Source: Ardenticatenia bacterium (GTDB lineage: Bacteria; Chloroflexota; Anaerolineae; Aggregatilineales; Aggregatilineaceae). From it: a stretch of DNA of 12,801 nucleotides. The number at the start of each line of letters is the position of its first letter. Within the stretch, counting starts at the first letter, position 1. A program made the translations under genes and the position numbers. The stretch is taken from positions 1 through 12,801 of the forward strand of contig JALSSH010000276.1 in the NCBI GenBank assembly GCA_026984385.1. The letters run 5' to 3'. The notes below the pieces were generated by a model. The model worked only from the letters and a program-made list of their open reading frames with translations, did no database searches and was not told the origin of the DNA. Below, in pieces: positions 1-6,119 of this stretch.

Positions 1-429
1 GAGTACGACTTGCGCGGCGACCCAACCCACTTGCTCATCGGCGACGTGGGGCGCGATGTGGCGCTCTTGGTGGTGGTGGGCGAGGGGCTGGACGATGTAC
101 GCACCTGGGCCGAGCAGCTCGAAGCGCTACCCTTGCCCAAAGTGGCGTTGGTCACCGCCGCCGCCGAGCCGTTGACCACGCCCTACGTGCGCGAGGGCGG
201 TTACGCGGGCTATTTGGCCGGTTTGCGAGACGCCTTCCGCTATGACGCGGCTTATAACGCCGCTGCGCGCACCCCCTATACGCCGCCGCAGAACGCGCCC
301 GGCTTGCCCGATCCGCAAATGGCGCAATGGCATAGCATGGCTTGGGGCGCGTTGGTCGCGGCGCTGTTGATTGCGGTGGGTTTGCTCTTCAACGTCTTGC
401 GCGGGCTGATACGGAGGAGGGGCCGGTGA
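1..429 (+). CDS. Membrane-anchored protein of unknown function, C-terminal part (5' truncated)
   Basis: The frame is open from the first base, so the gene starts upstream of the window; 142 residues are visible before the TGA at 427-429. The visible part is a soluble domain with alternating hydrophobic strands and helices (LLIGDVGRDVALLVVVG near residues 11-27, KVALVTAAAEPL near 47-58). A Pro-rich linker follows (about 91-105), then one transmembrane helix (about 113-132) and a basic RRRGR tail. The positive-inside rule puts the tail in the cytoplasm and the domain outside, unless further helices lie upstream. The stop overlaps the GTG of the next gene as GTGA, which implies translational coupling with the six-helix membrane protein. 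I do not recognise the family. An alternating strand/helix fold is suggested by pattern only, and no catalytic motif is visible. Confidence 0.85.
   Translation, partial: EYDLRGDPTHLLIGDVGRDVALLVVVGEGLDDVRTWAEQLEALPLPKVALVTAAAEPLTTPYVREGGYAGYLAGLRDAFRYDAAYNAAARTPYTPPQNAPGLPDPQMAQWHSMAWGALVAALLIAVGLLFNVLRGLIRRRGR
413..420 (+). promoter_or_regulatory. Strong Shine-Dalgarno deciding a GTG start
   Basis: GGAGGAGG lies 5 nt before the GTG at 426 and inside the end of the upstream gene. It fixes the start of the second gene at 426. The ATG at 342 is in frame but lies deep inside gene 1 and has no such site. The GTG overlaps the upstream TGA by the classic 4-nt coupling arrangement. Confidence 0.75.
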
Positions 430-1103
430 CGCCTGAAACGTTAGACCTGATCGCCGGATGGGTTTCGCTTGTTCTTACGCTGATGGTCTTCAGCTATTTG
501 CTGAGCGACAACGTGCTTTACCGGCTGGCGGTGCATGTGCTGGTGGGCGTGGCCGCCGCGTATATTGCGATCGTGGCGGTGGAAAGCGTGCTCGTCCCCT
601 GGGTACGTCAAACGCTGCTGGCCGACCCCAACGCTTACGACCAAGCCACTTTGATGGGGCTGCGAGCGTTTGGCGCGTTGCCTTTTTTGGGGGGGGCGCT
701 GTTGTTGCTCAAATTTTCCGCACGTCTGGCCCCGATTGGGGACTTGGAAGTGGCCTTTTTGATCGGGGTGGGGCTGGCGGTGGCCGTCGTCGGCGCGGTC
801 AGCGGAACGATTGTGCCGATGGTGCGCGAGACGGGACGCTGGGTCCAACGTGACGCGCTCGAAGGCGTGGTGATGGTGGTCGGCGTGGTCGCCACGCTGC
901 TCTATTTCCAATATCTGGCGGTAGAGCGTCAGGGCGAAGTCAAACGCCCGCGTTGGCTGCAAGGGGCGAGCGCGCTGGGGCGCGCTTTTGTCATGGTGAC
1001 GCTGGGCGCGCTTTATGCAGGCGCGATCATCGCCAGCTTGAGCGTGTTTAGCGACGTTGTCCGTGCGCAAGTGATGTTTATCTTAGACCGCGTGGGGGGC
1101 TAG
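426..1103 (+). CDS. Polytopic (about 6 TM) membrane protein of unknown function
   Basis: This 225-residue integral membrane protein has about six hydrophobic helices, near residues 8-26, 35-58, 78-96, 107-132, 146-163 and 186-207. A short charged stretch follows helix 5 (VERQGEVKRPRW), probably a cytoplasmic loop. The GTG start is chosen because a strong Shine-Dalgarno sits 5 nt upstream and it overlaps the preceding stop. Six nt separate its stop from the ATG of the MutL-like gene, so it is probably co-transcribed with it. I recognise no family signature; a transporter or scaffold role would be a guess. The coding sequence contains a T6G8 run (683-696), and a one-base insertion there would end the protein early, around 853. 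Confidence 0.85.
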   Translation: MTPETLDLIAGWVSLVLTLMVFSYLLSDNVLYRLAVHVLVGVAAAYIAIVAVESVLVPWVRQTLLADPNAYDQATLMGLRAFGALPFLGGALLLLKFSARLAPIGDLEVAFLIGVGLAVAVVGAVSGTIVPMVRETGRWVQRDALEGVVMVVGVVATLLYFQYLAVERQGEVKRPRWLQGASALGRAFVMVTLGALYAGAIIASLSVFSDVVRAQVMFILDRVGG

Positions 1104-1109
1104 GGACGC

Positions 1110-2945
1110 ATGGCGGAACAAGACACAAGCTCGATCTTGGTCGCAGATTTGGGCAGTGTGCACACGCGGTTATTGTTGTTGGACTTGGTCGAAGGGCAAT
1201 ATCGCCTGGTGGCGGCTTCTCGGGCGCGCACCACCGCCGAACCACCGCTTTCGCGCGTGGCCCTGGGCTTGGAGCACGCCGCCGCGCAAATGGCCGAGTT
1301 CACCGGCCACACACTGCTAGACCCGCAAGGCCAGCAGATGTTCTTGCCGGAAAACGAGCACGGGCAAGGTGTGGGCGCGTTCCTTGCCACATCTAGCGCG
1401 GGCCGTCCGATGCGCGTTTTTCTGGTCGGGCTAACTCGGGAGCTGAGCTTGGAGGCGGCCCAGCACGCGCTGGCCGGCTCATACGTCACCATCACCGACA
1501 CGCTGACACCGGACGATGCGCGCAGCGAAGAAGCGCAAATCAACGCACTGCTCAACAGCAATTCCGACATGATCTTTATCGTGGGCGGCACAGACGACGG
1601 CGCGGAAGAGCTGGTGAAGCAATTGCTCGCCAAAGTGGAGCTGGCGCTTTCGCTGGTGCATCGTGGCACGCCGCCGACCGTACTTTTTGCGGGCAATCAG
1701 GTTTTGCGGCGGGCGGTCAAGGCGCGCTTGGAGCAATACACCTCCGTTTTTACTACCAAAAACGTGCGCCCCACTGCTCAAGAAGAGCAACTTTTCCCCG
1801 CGCAGATCGAGCTGGCGCTGGTTTACGATGAATATCGCAGCAAAAGTGCGGGTGGCTTTGACGCAGTGGGCAGGCAAAGCGACGTGGGGCTTGTCCCGAC
1901 CACGCAGGGCTACATCAGCGCTATGCGCTACATGGCCGCGTTGCCCGGCCCGGGGATCGGCCCGCTTTGCGTGGACGTAGGGAGCGCCAACAGCTTGATC
2001 ATCGCGGGCGTGGAACGCGAGCCGATCTACACCATCCGCACCGACTTGGGCGTGGGACATAACATCGTTCGGGCGCTGGAAACGGTGACGCCTGCGCGTG
2101 TGCAACAATGGTTGCCCTTTGAGATGGACGACGAATGGTTGCGGAACTACGCCCACAACAAGGCGCTCCGACCGGCTACCGTGCCCGCCACCACCGAGGA
2201 GCTGTTGATCGAACAGGCACTGGCGCGCGAGATCGTGCGGGAGCTGGTCACGGACGCGCGTCCGCTTTGGGGCACGGGCGAAAGCGCGCTCTTGCCACAT
2301 TTCCATCCGATCATCGCGGCAGGCGCGGTGTTGACCGAAACCCAACATCCGGCGGTGGCGGCGATGTTGTTGTTGGACGCGCTGCAACCGGTGGGGTTGG
2401 TGGACTTGTACCTGGACCCGCACAATTTGATCGCCTCGCTGGGCGTGGTGGCCTACCTCAGGCCGTTGGTGACCGTACAAGCGTTGGAAAACGGCGGGCT
2501 GGTGCATTTGGGCACGGCCTTTTGCCCGCTGGGGCGCGTGCGGAAGGGACGTAAGGCGATCAAGGTGCAGATCCGCTACGGCAACAAACAAAAGCTCACC
2601 CACACCGTGCGCGGTGGGGAAATCTGGCGCGCGCCGTTGCTCCCCGGCGAGCCGGTGGAAGTGCGCATCCAACTGAGCCGAGGGCTTTCCTTCGGGGGCA
2701 AACGTCGGCTCAAACGCCGCTTGGTGACGGGCGTGGCCGGGCTGATCTTTGACGCGCGCGGGCGTCCGTTGGCGATGCCGCGCCCGCGTGACCGCGCCGC
2801 GCAGTTGATGGCCTGGCTGCAGGCGATGAGCGCGCCGATGCAACCCGCCCCCTTACCGGAGGAAGAATTGCCGGAAGAGGCGCTGCTGCCCAGCTTGGAA
2901 GACCTCACGCCGGAAGCGCTGGCCGTGTTGTCGGAAGAGGAGTGA
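1110..2945 (+). CDS. MutL-like ASKHA-fold protein (glutamate mutase MutL family homologue) with C-terminal extension
   Basis: This 611-residue protein resembles the MutL family (reactivator-like ASKHA ATPases linked to glutamate mutase). Visible landmarks are a phosphate-1-like motif VADLGSVHTR (11-20), a GGTDDG motif (159-164, compare GGTDGG in MutL), VLFAGN (191-196), a phosphate-2-like VDVGSANS (288-295) and an adenosine-like IIAAGAVLT (401-409). Residues from about 450 form an extra, basic, probably beta-rich region (KGRKAIKVQ, KRRLKRR), followed by a Pro/Glu tail (577-611). This is longer than I recall for classical MutL. No glutamate mutase subunits are in the window; the neighbours are membrane proteins and a soluble adaptor-like gene, so the canonical mutase role is doubtful here. 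The phosphate-2 segment is divergent (DVGSA, not DIGGATT), so ATP hydrolysis is not assured. Start: ATG 6 nt after the upstream stop, with a weak AGGGA. Confidence 0.8.
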   Translation: MAEQDTSSILVADLGSVHTRLLLLDLVEGQYRLVAASRARTTAEPPLSRVALGLEHAAAQMAEFTGHTLLDPQGQQMFLPENEHGQGVGAFLATSSAGRPMRVFLVGLTRELSLEAAQHALAGSYVTITDTLTPDDARSEEAQINALLNSNSDMIFIVGGTDDGAEELVKQLLAKVELALSLVHRGTPPTVLFAGNQVLRRAVKARLEQYTSVFTTKNVRPTAQEEQLFPAQIELALVYDEYRSKSAGGFDAVGRQSDVGLVPTTQGYISAMRYMAALPGPGIGPLCVDVGSANSLIIAGVEREPIYTIRTDLGVGHNIVRALETVTPARVQQWLPFEMDDEWLRNYAHNKALRPATVPATTEELLIEQALAREIVRELVTDARPLWGTGESALLPHFHPIIAAGAVLTETQHPAVAAMLLLDALQPVGLVDLYLDPHNLIASLGVVAYLRPLVTVQALENGGLVHLGTAFCPLGRVRKGRKAIKVQIRYGNKQKLTHTVRGGEIWRAPLLPGEPVEVRIQLSRGLSFGGKRRLKRRLVTGVAGLIFDARGRPLAMPRPRDRAAQLMAWLQAMSAPMQPAPLPEEELPEEALLPSLEDLTPEALAVLSEEE

Positions 2946-2948
2946 GCG

Positions 2949-4034
2949 ATGCCCTATTACCCCGAAATGACGGTTATCCAGGGCTTTGCCGCCGTTGTCC
3001 GCACGCGCAAGTTGCCCCCGCACGCTATCGCGGACGCGCCGCAAGTGGTGCTCAACGAGCCGGTGGACGCTGTACAAACCGTGCTGGCGGGCGAAATCCT
3101 GGGCGACTATCACATTATTGACGTAGCCGCCGAGCTGCGCGTCAAAAACCCCACGCCCCAACGCATGGACGAGATATTGCGCGTGGACGAGGGAATGCGT
3201 GTGCAGTTTGGGCAAGAGCTGGCCCGCGTGGGCAAAGGGCGACGCACACGGGTTCTTTATGCGCCACTCGAAGGCGTGGTGACGGCCATCATGGGCAATC
3301 GCTTGGTGTTGCAAGAATCCCGCCAAACGATTGAGGTCAAAGCACGGGTGCCCGGGCAGGTGAGCGCGGCGGACACGCACCAAGTCACCATCAGCGGGCG
3401 CGGCGCGCTCATCCAATGCGCTTGGGGCAACGGGCGCTATGCTTACCGCGCCTATCGCTTTTTGCCGCCGGACGGCTTCGCAGGGCTGAGCAAAATGGAC
3501 CCGCGCATCTCTGAATATCGCAACGTGGTGATCATCAGCCCCGCGCCGATCAATATGGGCGATCTGCTGGTGGCGCAACAACAAGAGGTGGCGGGCGTGG
3601 TGGCCCCCAGCATGTCGGCGGACTTGCGCGAATTTGCAATGCAGCTTACATTCCCTGTACTGCTCACTGAAGGATTTGGGCAACGTCGCCCCACTACATT
3701 GCTCTACCGTTTGTTACAAGAAAACATGGGGCGCCAAGCCGCTTTTGACGCGGTGTTGCCGGAACGTTGGGCAGAAGATCGTCCGGAAATTATGATTCCG
3801 CTCCCTGCGGAAGGAGTGGCCCCGCCAGCTCCCTCCCCTGACCAGGCGTTGCTGGTCGGAACACAGGTGCGGATCACACGCGCGCCCTGGGACGGTCTGG
3901 TAGGCACAATCGAAGCATTGCCTGCCGCGCCTCAGGTGCTAGAAAATGGGCTGCGTGTGCCGTGCGCACAAGTACGCCTGTCTGCGGATCGCATCGTGCC
4001 GGTGCCTCTCGCCAACGTAGAACTGTTGGGGTAG
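2949..4034 (+). CDS. Soluble protein with barrel-sandwich-like and C-terminal KOW-like segments; function unknown
   Basis: This is a 361-residue soluble protein with no signal peptide or membrane helix. Residues about 75-122 (VDEGMRVQFGQELARVGKG, then APLEGVV and NRLVLQ) have the spacing of a barrel-sandwich (biotinyl/lipoyl-like) hybrid, but I see no modified-lysine motif, so it would be a structural module. A beta-rich middle follows (RVPGQVS, TISGRGA, about 133-155), then ADLREFAMQLTFPVLLTEGFG (224-244). The C-terminus (about 302-360: VGTQVRITRAPWDGLVGTI through QVRLSADRIVPVPLANVELL) resembles a KOW/SH3-like barrel. The ATG lies 3 nt after the MutL-like stop with a good Shine-Dalgarno (AAGAGGAG, 2935-2942, 6-nt spacing), so the two are almost certainly co-expressed and their products may interact. 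Domain calls are by eye. Confidence 0.8.
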   Translation: MPYYPEMTVIQGFAAVVRTRKLPPHAIADAPQVVLNEPVDAVQTVLAGEILGDYHIIDVAAELRVKNPTPQRMDEILRVDEGMRVQFGQELARVGKGRRTRVLYAPLEGVVTAIMGNRLVLQESRQTIEVKARVPGQVSAADTHQVTISGRGALIQCAWGNGRYAYRAYRFLPPDGFAGLSKMDPRISEYRNVVIISPAPINMGDLLVAQQQEVAGVVAPSMSADLREFAMQLTFPVLLTEGFGQRRPTTLLYRLLQENMGRQAAFDAVLPERWAEDRPEIMIPLPAEGVAPPAPSPDQALLVGTQVRITRAPWDGLVGTIEALPAAPQVLENGLRVPCAQVRLSADRIVPVPLANVELLG

Positions 4035-4083
4035 GGTGCTCGGGGCGGGCGACTATTGCGGCTATCGCGGAGGGTAGAGGTTT

Positions 4084-5751
4084 ATGAGCGACGAAGAAAA
4101 CTTTGGCTTGGGGGATGATTTCGACTTCCTGGAAGACGAGCCGCCGTTTGGGGTCATGGAAGATGAAGAATTCCTGGCCGAGTTCGACGATAGCGGCGAG
4201 ACGGGTGGGGTCAGCCGCACATTTAAGATTGTGGCCGGCCTCATGGCGTTGTTGGTGTTGCTGTTGATCATCGTGCTGGTCGGTTACGCTTTTGCCACTC
4301 GTGGCAAACTTTCCGGCTACGACAAAACAAGCACCCAGATCGCGGCCCTGAACTCCACCGAGATCGCCCGTAACAACGCCACACTGACCGCGCTCGCGCG
4401 CATCGCCGAAGTGACCGAAACGGCCATCTTCTTTGATGCGCAAACCAGCACGGCGCAGTTTCTCGCCGCCCAAACACAACAAGCGCTCGCTGCCACACAA
4501 ACCGCTCAGGCGGCTACTCAAGCTGCCGTCGCCACTCAAACCGCTGCTGCTCAGCAAACGGCCACCCAAGCCGCACTGGACGCAGCGGCGACCGCCACTG
4601 CTGAGGCACGCCGTCTGGTCGTGCGGTTGACCTCACAAGAAGGCGCGCCGGTGAGCAATGTACGTGTGCGGCTCTATCGGGACAACGGCGACGGCGAGTT
4701 TAACCCTGCCGACCGTTTGGTGGCCGAGGGCGGTGGTGAAGCCACCCCCGCACCGGAAACAACCGAGGCCGCCGTCTCGCTGGCTTATGGCGAAGTGGGA
4801 CAAGGCACGTTGAGCATGGGCGAGCGCGTGGATTGGAGCTTTGCAGGCCGGGCCGGTGACGTGATCTCGGTCAGCGCCGAAGCGGTCAACCCCGCCCAGT
4901 TGGATACCTATCTGGAACTCTACGGGCCGGACGGTCGTCGGCTGACCAGCGATGACGATGGCGGCGATGCTTCTAATGCATTGATCACCGAATTTGAGCT
5001 GCCCACCGACGGCATTTATACCATCGCCGTAAGCAGCCTGGCCGGGCAAGGCGACTATCGGCTGCGGTTGAACGTGGCGATTTTGCCACCGGAAGAGGAA
5101 ACGGGCGGCGCAGCGGTTGAAACGCTTACCCCAACGCCCGTCCAAGGGGCTTACCGTCCCCATACCAGCGGCGAGCCGCTGGGTCCAATTGTGGCAATGG
5201 CCCAAGAAGGCGGCACGCCCCAGTCCACCCCCACCGTTGAGCCAAGCGGCGACGAGTTGCTCGATACCGTGATGTCCTCGTTAGAGGGCGTGATTGACTT
5301 CGGCTCGCTGGAGCCGGGGGTGTATTGGCTGGAGCTGGAATACGAGTCATTGCCGCCGGAGCTGCAAGCAATTGTTCCTGTCGGCGAACCGCTGGTTTTG
5401 CAGGTCAACGTGCCCGAAAGCGGCGAGATGCCGGAGGTGAGCTTTGAGATCGGCGGGCCTACGCCCACGCCTCTCCCCCCAACGCCGACCGGACCGAACT
5501 CCATCGAGCAAACGGCTACCGCACGCGCCGAGTTCGCCGCCCAAACGCTCACGGCAGCGCCCGTAGACATTCTTTCCCCCGTACCGGAGGAAGAAGTGAC
5601 CGGCACGCTGGTTCAATCGGGTTTCTTCTCCGACGTGACGGGAGACGACGGGGCACTTTCCGGCACAAGCGGCTTGACCGTGTTGGCGATTGCGGCGGCA
5701 GGGTTGGTCGCGGTGGTGTTCATCGCGCGCAAATTGCGCACGTCGGCCTGA
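4084..5751 (+). CDS. Two-TM surface protein: acidic cytoplasmic tail, coiled stalk, split SdrD_B/CnaB-like domain and PPC-like domain
   Basis: In this 555-residue protein, the first 40 residues contain 17 Asp/Glu and no Lys/Arg. A membrane helix follows (about 48-71), then an Ala/Gln/Thr-rich coiled-coil stalk (about 82-176). Residues 178-217 (VVRLTSQEGAPVSNVRVRLYRD, DNGDGEF) look like the first half of an SdrD_B/CnaB-type beta domain. Residues about 233-332 match the bacterial pre-peptidase C-terminal (PPC) pattern, with DTYLELYGPDG, DDDGG and GIYTIAVSS. A Thr/Pro linker follows, and about 390-457 (LEPGVYWLELEY, SFEIGG) resembles the second half of the beta domain. The end is a second hydrophobic helix (about 530-548) with an RKLRTSA tail; no LPXTG is visible. 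The likely topology is both ends inside and the centre outside. It starts 49 nt after the preceding gene, with TAGAGG/GGAGG upstream. Confidence 0.8.
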   Translation: MSDEENFGLGDDFDFLEDEPPFGVMEDEEFLAEFDDSGETGGVSRTFKIVAGLMALLVLLLIIVLVGYAFATRGKLSGYDKTSTQIAALNSTEIARNNATLTALARIAEVTETAIFFDAQTSTAQFLAAQTQQALAATQTAQAATQAAVATQTAAAQQTATQAALDAAATATAEARRLVVRLTSQEGAPVSNVRVRLYRDNGDGEFNPADRLVAEGGGEATPAPETTEAAVSLAYGEVGQGTLSMGERVDWSFAGRAGDVISVSAEAVNPAQLDTYLELYGPDGRRLTSDDDGGDASNALITEFELPTDGIYTIAVSSLAGQGDYRLRLNVAILPPEEETGGAAVETLTPTPVQGAYRPHTSGEPLGPIVAMAQEGGTPQSTPTVEPSGDELLDTVMSSLEGVIDFGSLEPGVYWLELEYESLPPELQAIVPVGEPLVLQVNVPESGEMPEVSFEIGGPTPTPLPPTPTGPNSIEQTATARAEFAAQTLTAAPVDILSPVPEEEVTGTLVQSGFFSDVTGDDGALSGTSGLTVLAIAAAGLVAVVFIARKLRTSA

Positions 5752-5769
5752 CGTTCGCGGTGCACGTCG

Positions 5770-5794
5770 GCAACGAGTAGGTAACGATCGTTGC
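5770..5794. repeat. Small inverted repeat with embedded 10-bp palindrome
   Basis: GCAACGA (5770-5776) and TCGTTGC (5788-5794) are perfect reverse complements with an 11-nt loop. The right half also contains the self-complementary AACGATCGTT (5783-5792). It lies 18 nt after the stop of the surface-protein gene. It could be a weak processing or termination hairpin or an operator. There is no U-tract, so intrinsic termination is unlikely. Confidence 0.5.
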
Positions 5795-5799
5795 TCGGA

Positions 5800-5880
5800 G
5801 CGCGCCGCCCGCCGCCGTGCTAACGCACGGCCCAGCGCCGATAGGCGCTGGTGCGCTGAAAGCGCACGCGGGCGGCGCGC
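5800..5880. repeat. 81-nt cloverleaf-forming nested inverted repeat (13-bp outer stem, three inner hairpins)
   Basis: Outer arms GCGCGCCGCCCGC (5800-5812) and GCGGGCGGCGCGC (5868-5880) are perfect reverse complements. Between them lie three perfect hairpins: 5814-5820/5825-5831 (7 bp, loop TAAC), 5832-5839/5844-5851 (8 bp, loop GATA) and 5851-5857/5861-5867 (7 bp, loop GAA; base 5851 can pair in either of the last two). Only C5813 and the loops stay unpaired, so either strand can form a four-way junction. It is not a tRNA: the closing stem is 13 bp, and the arms and loops do not match. It is not an obvious terminator, because the 3' side is CTGCGC with no T-run. No flanking target duplication is visible. 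A structured dispersed repeat is the likeliest explanation, but this is inferred from one copy. Confidence 0.85.
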
Positions 5881-5959
5881 CTGCGCACACACAAGGCTTA
5901 CGCCCTTTCCGCTTGCAAGGATAGGCCTATGTGCTCTGCCCAGCGAGCCGAAGTTGCTC

Positions 5960-5988
5960 GTGACAACGCGCCACAGAGCGAATACACT
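5960..5988 (+). promoter_or_regulatory. Candidate sigma70-type promoter for the sensor-kinase pair
   Basis: GTGACA (5960-5965, 5 of 6 matches to TTGACA) and TACACT (5983-5988, 4 of 6 to TATAAT) are separated by 17 bp. It lies downstream of the cloverleaf repeat and about 130 nt before the kinase ATG, as expected for an independent transcription unit. Prediction is by consensus only. Confidence 0.4.
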
Positions 5989-6119
5989 AGGATAGAGGGA
6001 TGTGGCAGTTCCCGATTTGCTCAACATAGCGGAACTCATCCCATCCACTGCGTTTGCCTTCCGGAAAACGTGGTGGTCGTGAGAGTTACATAGCAGGCCC
6101 ATGAGTGCGCGTATAGGGT

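Larger units (their letters stand above)
5752..6119. other. 368-nt intergenic region with nested palindromes and a candidate promoter
   Basis: No convincing gene lies here. From left to right it holds a small hairpin around a 10-bp palindrome (5770-5794), the 81-nt cloverleaf-like repeat (5800-5880), a 10-bp palindrome ATAGGCCTAT (5921-5930), a weak CGAGC/GCTCG hairpin (5944-5960) and a sigma70-like promoter (5960-5988). About 130 nt of probable leader for the sensor kinase follows. I see no clear T-tract terminator after the surface-protein gene. Confidence 0.7.

Noticed and set aside
441..1070. Open frame of 209 codons on the - strand
   Set aside because: It mirrors the six-helix membrane gene. 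Its strongly charged, His-rich product is what antisense of hydrophobic codons gives.
1479..2843. Long open frame on the - strand (454 codons) opposite the MutL-like gene
   Set aside because: Its product is rich in His/Arg/Gln with no recognisable domain, and the + strand gene has clear family motifs. It is a codon-bias shadow.
3171..3314. Biotin/lipoyl carrier domain in the 2949-4034 product
   Set aside because: The spacing of the barrel motif fits, but I see no MKM or DKA-type lysine site, so it is treated as structural only.
2853..3683. Open frame of 276 codons on the - strand
   Set aside because: It lies wholly opposite well-supported + genes, its composition is His/Arg/Gln-rich, and it has no motif or ribosome site.
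5668..5751. LPXTG or similar sortase signal at the end of the surface protein
   Set aside because: The C-terminus has the hydrophobic helix and basic tail, but no LPXTG-like motif precedes it. A plain transmembrane anchor explains it.
5800..5880. tRNA gene interpretation of the cloverleaf
   Set aside because: The closing stem is 13 bp rather than 7, the loops are 3-4 nt, there is no TTCGA-type T loop or 7-nt anticodon loop, and no discriminator/CCA end.
5800..5880. Rho-independent terminator interpretation
   Set aside because: There is no T-run on the 3' side of either strand (CTGCGC on +, TCCGAG on -), and the multi-branch form is not typical.
5690..5995. + strand open frame crossing the cloverleaf repeat
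   Set aside because: It starts inside the surface-protein gene and reads through palindromic DNA to give an Arg/Ala-rich product. There is no ribosome site.
5347..6102. - strand open frame of 251 codons spanning the intergenic repeat
   Set aside because: It overlaps the end of the surface-protein gene, and the repeat region translates to low-complexity Arg/Ala. No domain is visible.
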